From an uncultured Eubacteriales bacterium (lineage in GTDB: Bacteria > Bacillota > Clostridia > Oscillospirales > Oscillospiraceae), in NCBI GenBank assembly GCA_900316255.1, contig ONCI01000008.1, positions 1 to 37,293 on the forward strand: 37,293 nucleotides of DNA, written 5' to 3'. The notes beneath the pieces were generated by a model that was not told where the DNA came from, did not search any database, and saw only the letters and a program-made list of their open reading frames with translations. Made by a program: the position numbers and the translations under genes. Positions 1 through 8,500 of this stretch are shown here, one piece after another (position 1 is the stretch's first letter; each line of letters begins with the position of its first letter).

Positions 1-7
1 ATGATGG

Positions 8-49
8 CACTTTTTTGCAGGAATACTTTGTGTATTGCAAGAAAAAGTG
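8..49. repeat. Imperfect inverted repeat at the left edge
   Basis: Arms at 8-26 and 32-49 are near-complementary around a 5-nt loop, beginning CACTTTTT and ending AAAAAGTG. Positions 1-117 are also open in one + frame, but no recognisable protein is encoded. Between this hairpin and the terminator at 135 there is only low-complexity AAAACTCAAAACTCAC sequence, like that at 13457-13489. I read the segment as an intergenic repeat, not a gene. Confidence 0.35.
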
Positions 50-134
50 ACGAAATCAGGGCGGAAATTGTCCGCAAGATGCCGATGACGATTTCATCAT
101 CGTTTACTCAAAACTGAAAACTCAAAACTCACAT

Positions 135-168
135 AAAAAACCTGAGAACTTTCGTTCTCAGGTTTTTT
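135..168. terminator. Bidirectional intrinsic terminator downstream of mscL
   Basis: A perfect 9-bp stem (CCTGAGAAC 141-149, GTTCTCAGG 154-162) with a TTTC loop is flanked by six A on the left and six T on the right. It can therefore end transcription from either side. On the minus strand it closes the parA-parB-serS-mscL operon, 14 bp after the mscL stop. Confidence 0.9.
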
Positions 169-182
169 ATGTTTGGAATCGC

Positions 183-620
183 TTATTTCTTCTTCATCTC
201 GTCGAGGATGGCGGTGAGCAGCTCCTCGGTGGTGGGCTTGGGCTCTTCAGGCTCAGCAGCGGCCTCTTCCTCTTCCTTCTTCAGCTTGGCCTCGGCCAGC
301 TCACGGGCCTTGTTGAAGGCCTTGATGACGCTGAAGAGCACCAGCGCGATGACCAGGAAGTTGATGATGGCGCCCACGAAGGTGCCCAGACCCAGGACCA
401 CGGCCTCGGTGCCGGCGGCCTCATCGGCAGCCCGCAGGGTGATATTCAGGGCGTCGGTGTTGGGAGCCTTGAACAGCCAGGCCAGCAGCGGGGTGATGAC
501 GTTGCCCACCAGGGAGCTGGTGATGGCGCCGAAGGCGCCGCCGACGATGACGCCGACTGCCATGTCCAGGACGTTGCCCTTGGTGATGAAGGTCTTGAAC
601 TCTTCAAAGAACTTTTTCAT
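183..620 (-). CDS. mscL: Large-conductance mechanosensitive channel MscL
   Basis: This pentameric inner-membrane channel opens under membrane tension and releases solutes during hypo-osmotic shock. The 145-residue product has the family layout: an amphipathic N-terminal helix (MKKFFEEFKTF), TM1 at about 16-48 with the glycine-rich GNVLDMAVGVIVGGAFG pore stretch, an extracellular loop, TM2 at about 75-100, and a charged C-terminal helix ending in PTTEELLTAILDEMKKK. A Glu/Ala/Pro-rich linker (about 112-129) makes the cytoplasmic tail slightly longer than in short homologues. The AAGGAGG Shine-Dalgarno lies 7-8 nt before the ATG. It starts 13 bp after serS ends and is the last gene of the parA-parB-serS-mscL operon, so it probably depends on the parA promoter. 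Confidence 0.95.
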   Translation of the reverse strand: MKKFFEEFKTFITKGNVLDMAVGVIVGGAFGAITSSLVGNVITPLLAWLFKAPNTDALNITLRAADEAAGTEAVVLGLGTFVGAIINFLVIALVLFSVIKAFNKARELAEAKLKKEEEEAAAEPEEPKPTTEELLTAILDEMKKK

Positions 621-633
621 TGCTATGTCCTCC

Positions 634-1953
634 TTATTTATTTGGAACGAGAAGCGTCTTCCCGCCCATGTACGGTGTCAGGACGGCAGGGATGGTGACG
701 CTGCCGTCGGCCTGCAGGTGGTTCTCCAGGAAAGCGATGAGCATCCGGGGAGGGGCCACCACGGTGTTGTTCAGGGTGTGCGGCAGGTAGGTCTTGCCGT
801 CGGCGCCCTTGACGCGGATCTTCAGGCGTCTCGCCTGGGCGTCGCCCAGGTTGGAGCAGGAGCAGACCTCAAAGTACTTCTGCTGCCGGGGGGACCAGGC
901 CTCAATGTCGCAGGACTTGACCTTCAGGTCCGCCAGGTCGCCGGAGCAGCACTCCAGCTGGCGCACGGGAATTTCCATATTCTGGAAAAGCTCCACGGAG
1001 TAGCGCCACATCTTCTCATACCAGGCCATGGAGTCCTCGGGCTTGCAGACCACGATCATTTCCTGCTTTTCAAACTGGTGGATGCGGTAGACGCCGCGCT
1101 CCTCGATGCCGTGGGCGCCCTTCTCCTTGCGGAAGCAGGGAGAATAGCTGGTGAGGGTCTGGGGCAGGCTCTCCTCGGGCAGGACCTGGTCGATGAACTT
1201 GCCGATCATGGAGTGCTCGCTGGTACCGATCAGGTACAGGTCCTCCCCCTCGATCTTGTACATCATGGCGTCCATATCCGTCTGGCTCATGACGCCTTCC
1301 ACCACGTTGCCGTGGATCATGAAGGGCGGGATGCAGTAGATAAAGCCCTTGTCGATCATGAAATCCCGGGCGTAGGCCAGGACCGCGGAGTGGAGCCGGG
1401 CGATATCGCCCATCAGGTAATAGAAGCCGTTGCCGGAGACCCGGCCGGAGGCGTCCATGTCCACGCCGTTGAAGCGCTCCATGATCTCGGTATGGTAGGG
1501 GATGGGGAAGTCCGGGGTCACAGGCTCACCAAAGCGCTGGACTTCCACATTGTAGCTGTCGTCCGGGCCCAGGGGCACGGAGGGGTCGATGATATTGGGG
1601 ATCTGCAGCAGATCGTGGTGCAGCTGGGCGTCGTACTCCTTCTCCAACTGCTCCAGCTCCTGCAGACGCAGGTCGTTGGCCTTGACCTGGGCCATATTGG
1701 CGTCGATCTGGGCCTGAATGGAGGCTTTTTCCTCCTCCGGGGCCTTTTTCAGCTTGCCGAAGAGGGGGCCGTTGGCCTTGCTCAGGGCGTTGCGCTGCGC
1801 CCGCAGGTCACTGGCCTCGGTGATGGCGGCGCGGTTCTTGCGGTCCAGGTCCAGCACCTCGTCCACCAGGGGGAGCTTCTGGTCCTGGAACTTCTTGCGG
1901 ATGTTTTCCCGGACGATCTCCGGGTTTTCACGAATAAAACGGATATCCAGCAT
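634..1953 (-). CDS. serS: Seryl-tRNA synthetase
   Basis: A class II aminoacyl-tRNA synthetase that charges tRNA-Ser (and tRNA-Sec) with serine in the cytoplasm. The 439-residue product has the N-terminal helical arm (about 30-115, two antiparallel coiled-coil helices) and the catalytic core. The TXE loop is TSE (244-246), motif 2 has SPCFRKE (271-277) with the conserved Arg, and motif 3 ends in PPRMLIAFLENH (401-412). The core differs from the textbook bacterial motifs (HGIEERGVYRIHQFEK in motif 2, APPR in motif 3), so this looks like a lineage-specific SerRS branch. The start lies 3 bp after the parB stop, so the two genes are translationally close. I see no T-box leader, as expected for an internal operon gene. 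Confidence 0.95.
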   Translation of the reverse strand: MLDIRFIRENPEIVRENIRKKFQDQKLPLVDEVLDLDRKNRAAITEASDLRAQRNALSKANGPLFGKLKKAPEEEKASIQAQIDANMAQVKANDLRLQELEQLEKEYDAQLHHDLLQIPNIIDPSVPLGPDDSYNVEVQRFGEPVTPDFPIPYHTEIMERFNGVDMDASGRVSGNGFYYLMGDIARLHSAVLAYARDFMIDKGFIYCIPPFMIHGNVVEGVMSQTDMDAMMYKIEGEDLYLIGTSEHSMIGKFIDQVLPEESLPQTLTSYSPCFRKEKGAHGIEERGVYRIHQFEKQEMIVVCKPEDSMAWYEKMWRYSVELFQNMEIPVRQLECCSGDLADLKVKSCDIEAWSPRQQKYFEVCSCSNLGDAQARRLKIRVKGADGKTYLPHTLNNTVVAPPRMLIAFLENHLQADGSVTIPAVLTPYMGGKTLLVPNK

Positions 1954-1956
1954 GCT

Positions 1957-2829
1957 TTATCCTTCCTTTTTCCATGTACGCAGCGCGTCGATCAGGTTTT
2001 CCCGGTCGTCCGCGTCATAATAATCCAGTTCGATCTTGCCGCCTTTGGCCCCTTCCACCAGCCGGACCTTGCGGCCCAGCAGCCGGGAGAGCTCTTCAGC
2101 GACTTCGGCGGCGTAATTCACCGCCAGGGGATCCACCGGTTTTTCCGGGGCCGGCGCCCTGCTCATGCGGGCGGCCAGCTGTTCCGTCCTCCGGACGGAG
2201 AGAGATTTTTTCAGTACCTCCTGAGCGGCGTCCCACTGGAGCTTTTCATTGCTCAGGGGCAGCAGCGCCCGGGCATGGCCTGCGGAGAGCTCTTTTTTCT
2301 CCACCAGTTCCATCACCCTGGGGCTGAGGCTCAGCAGGCGCAGGGAGTTGGCCACCGCGGGGCGGGAGCGGCCCACGCTTTTGGCCGTCTCCTCCTGGGT
2401 GAGGCCGTAGTCCTCCATCAGGGTCTTGTAGCCCTTGGCCTCCTCGATGGGGTTCAGGTCCTCCCGTTGGAGGTTCTCTACCAGGGCCAGCTCCGCGGTG
2501 CGGCGGTCGTCGGCCGTGATGACCCGGACAGGGACCTCGGTGAGGCCCGCCATGCGGCAGGCCCGCCAGCGGCGCTCGCCGGCGATGATCTGATAATAGC
2601 CGCTGTCCAGTTTGCGGGCCACGATGGGCTGGATCAGGCCGTACTGCGCGATGGAATCCGCCAGGGTCTGGAGGGCTTCCTCCTCAAAGTTCTTGCGGGG
2701 CTGGGCTTCCCGAGGCTCCACCTTGGCGATGGGCAGGGTCAGCAGTTCCCCTTCGGCCTCCTCCAGATCGTTCGCGGCAAAAAGGGCGTCCAGGCCCAGG
2801 CCCAGACCCTTTTTATCTTTTGCTGCCAT
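1957..2829 (-). CDS. parB: Chromosome partitioning protein ParB (Spo0J family)
   Basis: A CTP-dependent DNA clamp that loads at parS, spreads along the origin region, recruits SMC and stimulates ParA. The 290-residue product has the N-terminal ParA-interacting segment (KKGLGLGLDALF), the CTP-binding motifs GERRWRA (84-90) and ENLQRED (118-124), a helix-turn-helix at about 143-166 that reads parS, and a C-terminal dimerisation region. It has a GGAGG Shine-Dalgarno and starts 27 bp after parA. Two parS sites lie upstream of parA. Only one ParB homologue is present here, and nothing in the window suggests a separate Noc. Sequence identification is firm; the Spo0J-type role in sporulation control is inferred from the spore genes nearby. 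Confidence 0.97.
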   Translation of the reverse strand: MAAKDKKGLGLGLDALFAANDLEEAEGELLTLPIAKVEPREAQPRKNFEEEALQTLADSIAQYGLIQPIVARKLDSGYYQIIAGERRWRACRMAGLTEVPVRVITADDRRTAELALVENLQREDLNPIEEAKGYKTLMEDYGLTQEETAKSVGRSRPAVANSLRLLSLSPRVMELVEKKELSAGHARALLPLSNEKLQWDAAQEVLKKSLSVRRTEQLAARMSRAPAPEKPVDPLAVNYAAEVAEELSRLLGRKVRLVEGAKGGKIELDYYDADDRENLIDALRTWKKEG

Positions 2830-2856
2830 AGTTCCTCCTGTTTTTGGGGCATACGC

Positions 2857-3612
2857 TTATCTGCAGCGTGCGGAAAACTCCTCCGCCAGAGCCATATAAG
2901 CCTTGCTGCCCTTGTTTGCCTTGTCATAGAGCACGCCCGGGATGCCGTGGCTGGGCGCCTCGGAAAGGCGCACACTGCGGGGGATCACCGTCTGATAGAC
3001 CTTGTCCCCCAGATGGCGCCGCAGCTCCCCGGCCACCTGGTTGCTCAGGTTGGCCCGGCCGTCGAACATGGTTAGGACGATCCCCTCCACCTTCAGGCGG
3101 CGGTTCAGGCGCTTGCTGCACATTTTGATGCTGGTCATCAGGTCCGCGATACCCTCCAGGGCGTAGTACTCGCACTGCATGGGGATGAGCACACTGTCGG
3201 CTGCCACCAGGGCGTCCACCGTCAGCAGCTCCAGAGAGGGCGGACAGTCGATCAGGATGTAGTCATAATCCGCGAAAAGCTGCTGGAGGGCGGTTTTCAG
3301 CACAAATTCCCGGTTTTCCTTCCCGATGAGCTCCACAGAGGCCGCTGCCAGCTCCTTGCCGGTAGGGATCACGTCTCCGTAAGGGGTATGTACCACGCAT
3401 TCCTCCGGGGCGGCCTGGTTGATCAGCAGATCGTAGGTGTTGGGGCGACTGGTCTTCTTCACGCCCATACCGGAGCTGCCGTTGCCCTGGGGATCGCAGT
3501 CCACCATCAGCACCCGGTAGCCCAGACCGTGCAGAGCCGCTGTAAGATTCACGCAGGTAGTGGTTTTGCCCACCCCGCCCTTTTGATTTGCGATTGCAAC
3601 GATTCTGGCCAT
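2857..3612 (-). CDS. parA: Chromosome partitioning ATPase ParA (Soj family)
   Basis: A deviant Walker-A ATPase that binds DNA non-specifically as an ATP dimer and, with ParB-parS, moves or organises origins. In Bacillus relatives it also regulates DnaA. The 251-residue product shows KGGVGKTTT (11-19) with the signature Lys11 and Lys16, the DCDPQGN motif (38-44) and Walker B IDCPPS (121-126). It is close to the usual length and lacks the long N-terminal HTH of plasmid ParA, so it is the chromosomal type. An AGGAGAG Shine-Dalgarno precedes the ATG. It is the first gene of the parA-parB-serS-mscL operon. A predicted promoter at 3640-3668 abuts a parS site, which could allow ParB autorepression. 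Confidence 0.97.
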   Translation of the reverse strand: MARIVAIANQKGGVGKTTTCVNLTAALHGLGYRVLMVDCDPQGNGSSGMGVKKTSRPNTYDLLINQAAPEECVVHTPYGDVIPTGKELAAASVELIGKENREFVLKTALQQLFADYDYILIDCPPSLELLTVDALVAADSVLIPMQCEYYALEGIADLMTSIKMCSKRLNRRLKVEGIVLTMFDGRANLSNQVAGELRRHLGDKVYQTVIPRSVRLSEAPSHGIPGVLYDKANKGSKAYMALAEEFSARCR

Positions 3613-3639
3613 GATGACTCTCCTGTTTCAGATGAAGGT

Positions 3640-3668
3640 ATTATACCAGCATGGGCCCCGGTTTTCAA
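3640..3668 (-). promoter_or_regulatory. Sigma-A promoter of the parA operon
   Basis: On the minus strand: TTGAAA (3668-3663), a 17-nt spacer, and TATAAT (3645-3640) with a TG extension before the -10. It lies 28 bp upstream of the parA ATG. The -35 directly touches parS at 3669. Confidence 0.75.
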
Positions 3669-3684
3669 TGTTTCACGTGAAACT
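3669..3684. promoter_or_regulatory. parS site 1 (ParB-binding centromere)
   Basis: TGTTTCACGTGAAACT matches the Firmicute parS consensus TGTTNCACGTGAAACA at all but the last base. It is immediately adjacent to the -35 box of the parA promoter. Confidence 0.92.
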
Positions 3685-3768
3685 TTTTGGCGGCGGAGAA
3701 GCGCGAAAGATTGGACAGAATGACGAAGAAATGCGGAGCTCGGAATGCGGATTGCGGAAAGGCCCCTC

Positions 3769-3992
3769 CGTAGGGGCGGCCTTCGGCCGCCTCCTTCCTT
3801 CATTCTTTCGGGCGACATGATAGACGCCCCTTCAGCCCATCCGTACCGTCTTCGCCGCAGGGGCGGCTATCACCCGCCCTCCAGCGCCTTCTCCTGGAGG
3901 AGTAATTGGCAGCCGCCGATCTCCCGCGAGGCGGATGCCGGATGAGGTGTCATGGCCTCTTGAAGCGAAGCGGAGCCGAAGGACCCGGCATC
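3769..3992. repeat. Intergenic inverted repeats between the two parS sites
   Basis: The 445-bp gap between parA and gpr (3613-4057) contains no convincing gene. It holds a CGTAGGGGC element (3769-3777) with a GGCGGCC/GGCCGCC hairpin. It also holds a 59-bp inverted repeat whose ends are GATGCCGG (3934-3941) and CCGGCATC (3985-3992). The interior of the latter (GTCATGGCCT ... GAAGCGAAGCGG) resembles the GTCATCC...GAAGGATC element at 16027-16148. Short open frames here are shadows of the repeats. Confidence 0.55.
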
Positions 3993-3997
3993 GGCAA

Positions 3998-4013
3998 TGT
4001 TTCACGTGAAACA
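3998..4013. promoter_or_regulatory. parS site 2 (ParB-binding centromere)
   Basis: TGTTTCACGTGAAACA is a perfect 16-bp palindrome matching the parS consensus. It lies 329 bp from site 1, inside the parA-gpr intergenic region. Confidence 0.95.
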
Positions 4014-4057
4014 ATTGCCTTGTCCCTGCGAGCAAGCCAGAAATCAGCGCAGAAGAC

Positions 4058-4906
4058 TCAGCCCTCCAGAAGCAGCTGCATCTCCTCGATGCTCAGGCCC
4101 TCGTGAAGGGCCAGGTTCACACCCCAGGCGATGAGTCTGCCGCAGGCGCGCACCTGGCTGTCGATGCTCCGGGGCGTCACGAACATCCCTCTGAGTTCAG
4201 GATTCGGGGACAGGGCGGAGGCATCCACCACCGTGGGTACCCCAATGGCCAGCACGGGGATGCCCAGGCTCTCCCGATTCAGAGCTTCCCGGCTGTTGCC
4301 GACCCCGGAGCCGGGGGAGATGCCGGTATTGCAGATCTGCACCGAGCGGCAGAGCAGCCGCAGGTCCGCTCCGGCCAGGGCGTCGATGGCGATGACCAGA
4401 TCCGGCCCGGTCTCCTGACAGAGGGCGCGGATCTGCCGGGCGCTCTCTACCCCGGATGTGCCCAGGACCCCGGGGCGACAGAGCAGCGTGCCGCGAAAGG
4501 CCGCGAAGGACGCGGGGTCGGACCGCTTGAGATGCTCCGTCACCAGCAGCTGTCCCGCTGCCAGGGAGCCCAGGGCGTCCGGCGTGATATCCGGGTTACC
4601 CAGAGCAGCCAGCAGCACCCTGGGCGGCAGTGCTCCCGCGCAGCGGCGGATGAGGCCTGCCAGGACCTCCGCCGCAGGGACAAGGCAATCCTGCAGGCGG
4701 GAAGGGAGCTCCATGGTGATATAGGTCCCCCGGGGCTTGCCCAGGGCCCGCGCGCCCCGCCCATCCAGGATCTCCACCGTGGTCACGGGAAAGATTCCGA
4801 TCTGCTCCTCCCGGGCCCGCACCCCGGGCAGCTCCGTGACCGAGCCTCCGTCACAGAGGCGGCGGCGCACCTCGCTGGCCAGGTCTGTTCTTCCATTTAT
4901 TACCAT
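4058..4906 (-). CDS. gpr: Germination protease GPR
   Basis: Aspartate-type endopeptidase (family A25), made in the forespore as a zymogen, that degrades small acid-soluble spore proteins at germination. The chosen product is 282 residues and begins MVINGRTDLASE. It carries GNPDITPDALG (103-113), VIAIDALAGAD (171-181) and ICNTGISPGSGVGN (191-204), all typical of the family. Asp106/Asp110 and Asp175 are the likely catalytic pair by position. An upstream ATG at 4927 is in frame, but the strong GGGAGG Shine-Dalgarno (4913-4918) serves the ATG at 4906. The predicted forespore promoter would also start transcription only a few bases before 4927. It is shorter than Bacillus GPR (about 370 residues), as is common in clostridia. 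The gene is monocistronic. Confidence 0.93.
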   Translation of the reverse strand: MVINGRTDLASEVRRRLCDGGSVTELPGVRAREEQIGIFPVTTVEILDGRGARALGKPRGTYITMELPSRLQDCLVPAAEVLAGLIRRCAGALPPRVLLAALGNPDITPDALGSLAAGQLLVTEHLKRSDPASFAAFRGTLLCRPGVLGTSGVESARQIRALCQETGPDLVIAIDALAGADLRLLCRSVQICNTGISPGSGVGNSREALNRESLGIPVLAIGVPTVVDASALSPNPELRGMFVTPRSIDSQVRACGRLIAWGVNLALHEGLSIEEMQLLLEG

Positions 4907-4938
4907 TTTCTTCCTCCCGACAGGCATTTTCCTCTATA

Positions 4939-4968
4939 TATTGTGTTGAAAAAGCCCGTTTTTCATAC
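4939..4968 (-). promoter_or_regulatory. Candidate sigma-G (forespore) promoter of gpr
   Basis: On the minus strand: GTATG (4968-4964) fits the sigma-G -35 pattern GHATR. After an 18-nt spacer, CACAATA (4945-4939) matches six of seven positions of CATWMTA. The predicted start point near 4932 supports the downstream gpr start at 4906. Known gpr genes are sigma-G dependent; assignment here is from sequence match only. Confidence 0.5.
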
Positions 4969-5012
4969 GGCGCAACAAGAGAAAAAAAGCGAAAAGAAAT
5001 GTAAAAAAATGC

Positions 5013-5041
5013 TTGCTTTTCAAGGCTTTCTCTGCTATACT
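5013..5041 (+). promoter_or_regulatory. Sigma-A promoter of rpsT
   Basis: TTGCTT (5013-5018), a 17-nt spacer and TATACT (5036-5041). The upstream stretch 4979-5009 is A-rich, like an UP element. The rpsT start lies 58 bp downstream. Confidence 0.75.
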
Positions 5042-5098
5042 TACAAAACGCGGGTTATGTATTAACTCAATTTTGTAGGAGGAGGTGGCGAATCAAAC

Positions 5099-5362
5099 AT
5101 GGCCAACATCAAGTCTTCTGCCAAGAGAGACGAGAAGTCCAAGCAGCTCAGAGCGAAGAACCGCGCGGACAAGACCGAGCTCAAGACCATGATCAAAAAG
5201 TTTGACGCAGCCGTTGCCGAGGGCAACCGCGACACTGCCGTCAGTGCCTATAAAGTTGCTGTTAAGACTGTTGACCGCGCAGCCGGTAAGGGTCTGCTGC
5301 ACAAGAACAATGCAGCGCACAAGAAGTCCGCTATGGCTACGAAGCTCAACGAGATGGAGTAA
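5099..5362 (+). CDS. rpsT: 30S ribosomal protein S20
   Basis: Primary-binding protein of the 30S subunit that contacts 16S rRNA. The 87-residue product starts MANIKSSAKR and shows the family's three-helix, Lys/Arg/Ala-rich composition, with ...DRAAGKGLLHKNNAAHKKS in the last third. The Shine-Dalgarno GGAGGTGG (5081-5088) lies 10 nt before the ATG. It has its own promoter (5013-5041) and its own terminator (5382-5427), so it is a single-gene unit. It is divergent from gpr, a gene order seen in several Firmicutes. Confidence 0.97.
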   Translation: MANIKSSAKRDEKSKQLRAKNRADKTELKTMIKKFDAAVAEGNRDTAVSAYKVAVKTVDRAAGKGLLHKNNAAHKKSAMATKLNEME

Positions 5363-5381
5363 GCTCTATCCTCTGCAGCGA

Positions 5382-5427
5382 AAAGGGACGTTGGAAACCC
5401 GGTTTCCGCGTCCCTTTGGCATTTTTT
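5382..5427 (+). terminator. Intrinsic terminator of rpsT
   Basis: A two-part stem: AAAGGGACG (5382-5390) pairs with CGTCCCTTT (5409-5417), and inner GGAAACC pairs with GGTTTCC. It ends in ATTTTTT (5421-5427). Confidence 0.9.
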
Positions 5428-5431
5428 ATGG

Positions 5432-5468
5432 AAAAAACATCTCACCTCAAGTATGAGGTGAGGTGTTT
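5432..5468. terminator. Bidirectional terminator between rpsT and the dockerin gene
   Basis: CTCACCTCA (5441-5449) and TGAGGTGAG (5454-5462) form a perfect stem with an AGTA loop. It is flanked by six A on the left and a T-run on the right. On the minus strand it ends the dockerin transcript 34 bp after its stop. Confidence 0.85.
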
Positions 5469-5502
5469 TTTGTTTACTTGGGGAACGTCCGCTCATTTTC
5501 TC

Positions 5503-8500
5503 TCAGCCCGCGCTCTGCGCGGCCAGGAGCTTGCGCAGGCGGACCAGGTCCCGCAGATCCAGGCTGCCGTCCCCGTTCACGTCGGGGGCCACGATCTTAT
5601 CATCGGCAGGCAGACCGATCAGGAGCTTGCGCAGAAGGATCAGGTCCTTGCTGTTGATGCTGCCGTCTCCGTTCACATCGCCGGGCTCCGCCGCGGCCTT
5701 TTTGCTCAGGAAATACCAGTCGCCATCGGCCGTGATCTCATAGTCGCTGTATTCCGGCAGATAGGCCCAGGGGAAATAGTCTTTCGCCTTGCCGTAGCCG
5801 GTATATGCCTGGATGACGCCGTCGCCGCAGTAGAGGCCGCCCTCCTCCAGAACAAGGGATGTTGGCTTAACGATATACAGATTGCCATTGTTCCGCAGCG
5901 TACCTTGGACCCGGAGCTGTCCGTCGCCATAGATCTGTACCCAGGTATCGGGGGAATCAACGATCTCCAGCGTCACACCGGGGGCCAGTATGACCGATTT
6001 TAACACATTCAGAAGCGTATAATCAGGAATCGTCAAATTCCGTGTGATCGTGAGATCTGCTTCCACCATGATATCATAAAACACATGGGGATCTGTATTC
6101 GCTGCAGCCTGCTCTGTCACGGAGCGCAGCCCGTCCTCCGTCTCCACCTCTGCAAGCAGGCCCAAATAGCCGTTTTCTCCATAGGCAATTTTATCTTTCC
6201 CGGATACAGATGTGCAGCTAATTTGTCCGTTAACCTGTGCCTTTCCTTTTAAAGTCAGATCATCGCAGTAGAGAAGTGCATCCTCTTCCACCGTCAGCAT
6301 GGCAATTGCGGCGATCTCCACGCCGACCCCGTCTAAATGTACGCTCACACCCGTGGGAATGGTCACATTCTCCGGGATCACAAAGGGATCGGCGCTGCCC
6401 TCATAATAGAACTGTTCGCCCGACGTGCTGTCTTCCAGCAGGGCCTGCAGCTCTTCAAAGGTACGGAATCCGCTGCGGTCCACGGTCAGATGCAGGGTGA
6501 AGGCGTTCGCATTGCTGCTTATCACAAAATAGTAGGTCTTTCCTGCTTCCATGGCAAACGAGGCCGGGAAGCCAACCCAATAGTAGTAGTTCTGGCCAGC
6601 ATAAGTGCACCATGCACTGGGATCTCCGGAGGCGCTTTTCAGCGTATAGTGTCCGGTGTTCTCCGGAGTAAAGGAGACGTAGCTCTCTCCCCAGACCGGA
6701 TCGCTTTCAACAGTCGTTTCTGTCCGAAGGGTAAGCTCCTTTGCCATTCCCTGACGGAAGTAGAACGAGACATACGCGGTGGCGCCATAGATATCTGTAA
6801 TGACACAGTAGTAATCGTAGCCCTTTGTATCTGCGCCAACGAAGAGCGACGGACCGTCGGAGGAAACCGCCACGGAGTTCCCGCCGTACTCCCGCTTATA
6901 CCACTGATACGTCAAATCGCCCTCGTTGGCAGAGGCCTCCACCGTCAGGGTCTGGGGAGCGCTGCTGTCGAAATAGTAGGCTCTCGTGCTATCCGTCCCC
7001 GCCACATTGGCCCTCAGGCCGTTGGCCACGTTGATCTCCATATAGAGATCGACTCTTCCGCCAAGGTCATCGGAGACCCGGCAGCAAAGATAGGCATAGC
7101 CCTTCACCTCCGTGATGGTAAAGGACGCGGTCTGGTCGTCCGTCGGCAGGCCGGGCGCCTCACCCTCATAGCATTCCCAGCTATAATGGAGATTTCCGCC
7201 GTTTGTTTCCGCCTTGATCGACAGTGTAAGACTGTCGCCCAGAGGGACCTCATATCTGCGATAGTCCGAATCCTGACTGCCTCCCTCGATCCAGGCCCTC
7301 AGACCCGTATCCGGGAAAACATCAAAGAAAACCGTCTTGTAGTTCCCGTCGTCATCATAAACCGCGCAGCGGATCTCGTAGGCCTTTTCGACCTTTGCGA
7401 GGGTGAAGCTTGTGGTGCTTTCATCTGCAGGAAGCCCGGCCGGACTACTGTCGCCAATGCAGTACCATCGATAGCGGAGACCGCCCTCGTTCACATGGGC
7501 GTCCACGGCCAGGGTCACGCTTTCGCCGGCGGGGACGGTGTATCTCATAGAGTTTGTTTGCGTGCCCGCCACATAGGCCCTCAGGCCCGTATCGGTATAG
7601 ATCCGGAATGCGACGTTCTTGGAATTGCCCTCGTCATCATAGACATTACAGTAGATATAGCAGGGCTGGCGCAGGTTCTCCAGTGTAAAGGAGGGGGTCT
7701 TCTCATCCTGCGGCAGCAATTTCCTGATGTCCTGCTGGCTGCTTCCCCAGCGGTAGCGGAGTCCGCCCTCGTCCACACGGGCGTCCACGGCAAGGGTCAC
7801 ATTGTCTCCCTTTTGGATCGTATATTCCACATACCCGCTGTTGGTCCCGGCCGCCCAGGCCTGCAGACTGGTATCTGTGGAAACATCAAAGGTGATATAT
7901 TTCCTGTTGCCATAGTCATCGCTCACGTCACAATACACGTCATAATGCCTGTCCACGCTGGGGATCGTGAAGGATGCCGTGCTGTCATTCTGCGGGAGCA
8001 GGGAGGCGTCCAGGTCCGGGCTGTCCCACTCGTAATGAAGATCGCCAATATCGACGCCGGCTTCCACGGTCAGCGTGACACTTTCTCCCTTCTTGACGGT
8101 GATCTCCGCATATGTATCCGCAGTTCCCCCAGCACGGGCCCAGAATCCGGTATCCGGAGAGAGATTGAATTGCACATACTGGCTGTTTTCGTAGTCGTCG
8201 GTGACCTGACACATGACTGTCATCTTCTCATTCACGCTTTCAAGCGTGAGGGTATTGCTCACGTTCCCCGGATATGACACGCTAGAAACGTCCGCCCGGT
8301 ACCATCTGTATCGAAGCTCGCCCAGATTGACACCGGCCTCCACGCGCAGCGTAATGCTTTCCATCATGGGAACTTTGATCGAGACAATTTTCTCACCAGT
8401 GTCTGCTGAGCGGGCCCAAAGGCCGGTATCGGTAGAAAGATCACAGGAAAGCGTTATCGCGTTTCCTTCCATATCCCTGACGATGCACTGGATATAATAG

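Noticed and set aside
1-117. Possible tail of a + strand gene at the left edge
   Set aside because: The frame is open to 117 (TGA 115-117), but the sequence overlaps an inverted repeat, shows no protein family feature and has no visible start; it cannot be supported.
169-3075. 968-codon open frame on the + strand opposite mscL-serS-parB-parA
   Set aside because: It is antisense to four intact, recognisable genes, and its Leu/Gly/His/Val-rich composition is typical of a GC-rich shadow frame.
6337-8277. 646-codon + frame opposite the dockerin gene
   Set aside because: The minus-strand protein has a signal peptide, repeats and dockerin; this frame is its complement and shows only mirrored repetition.
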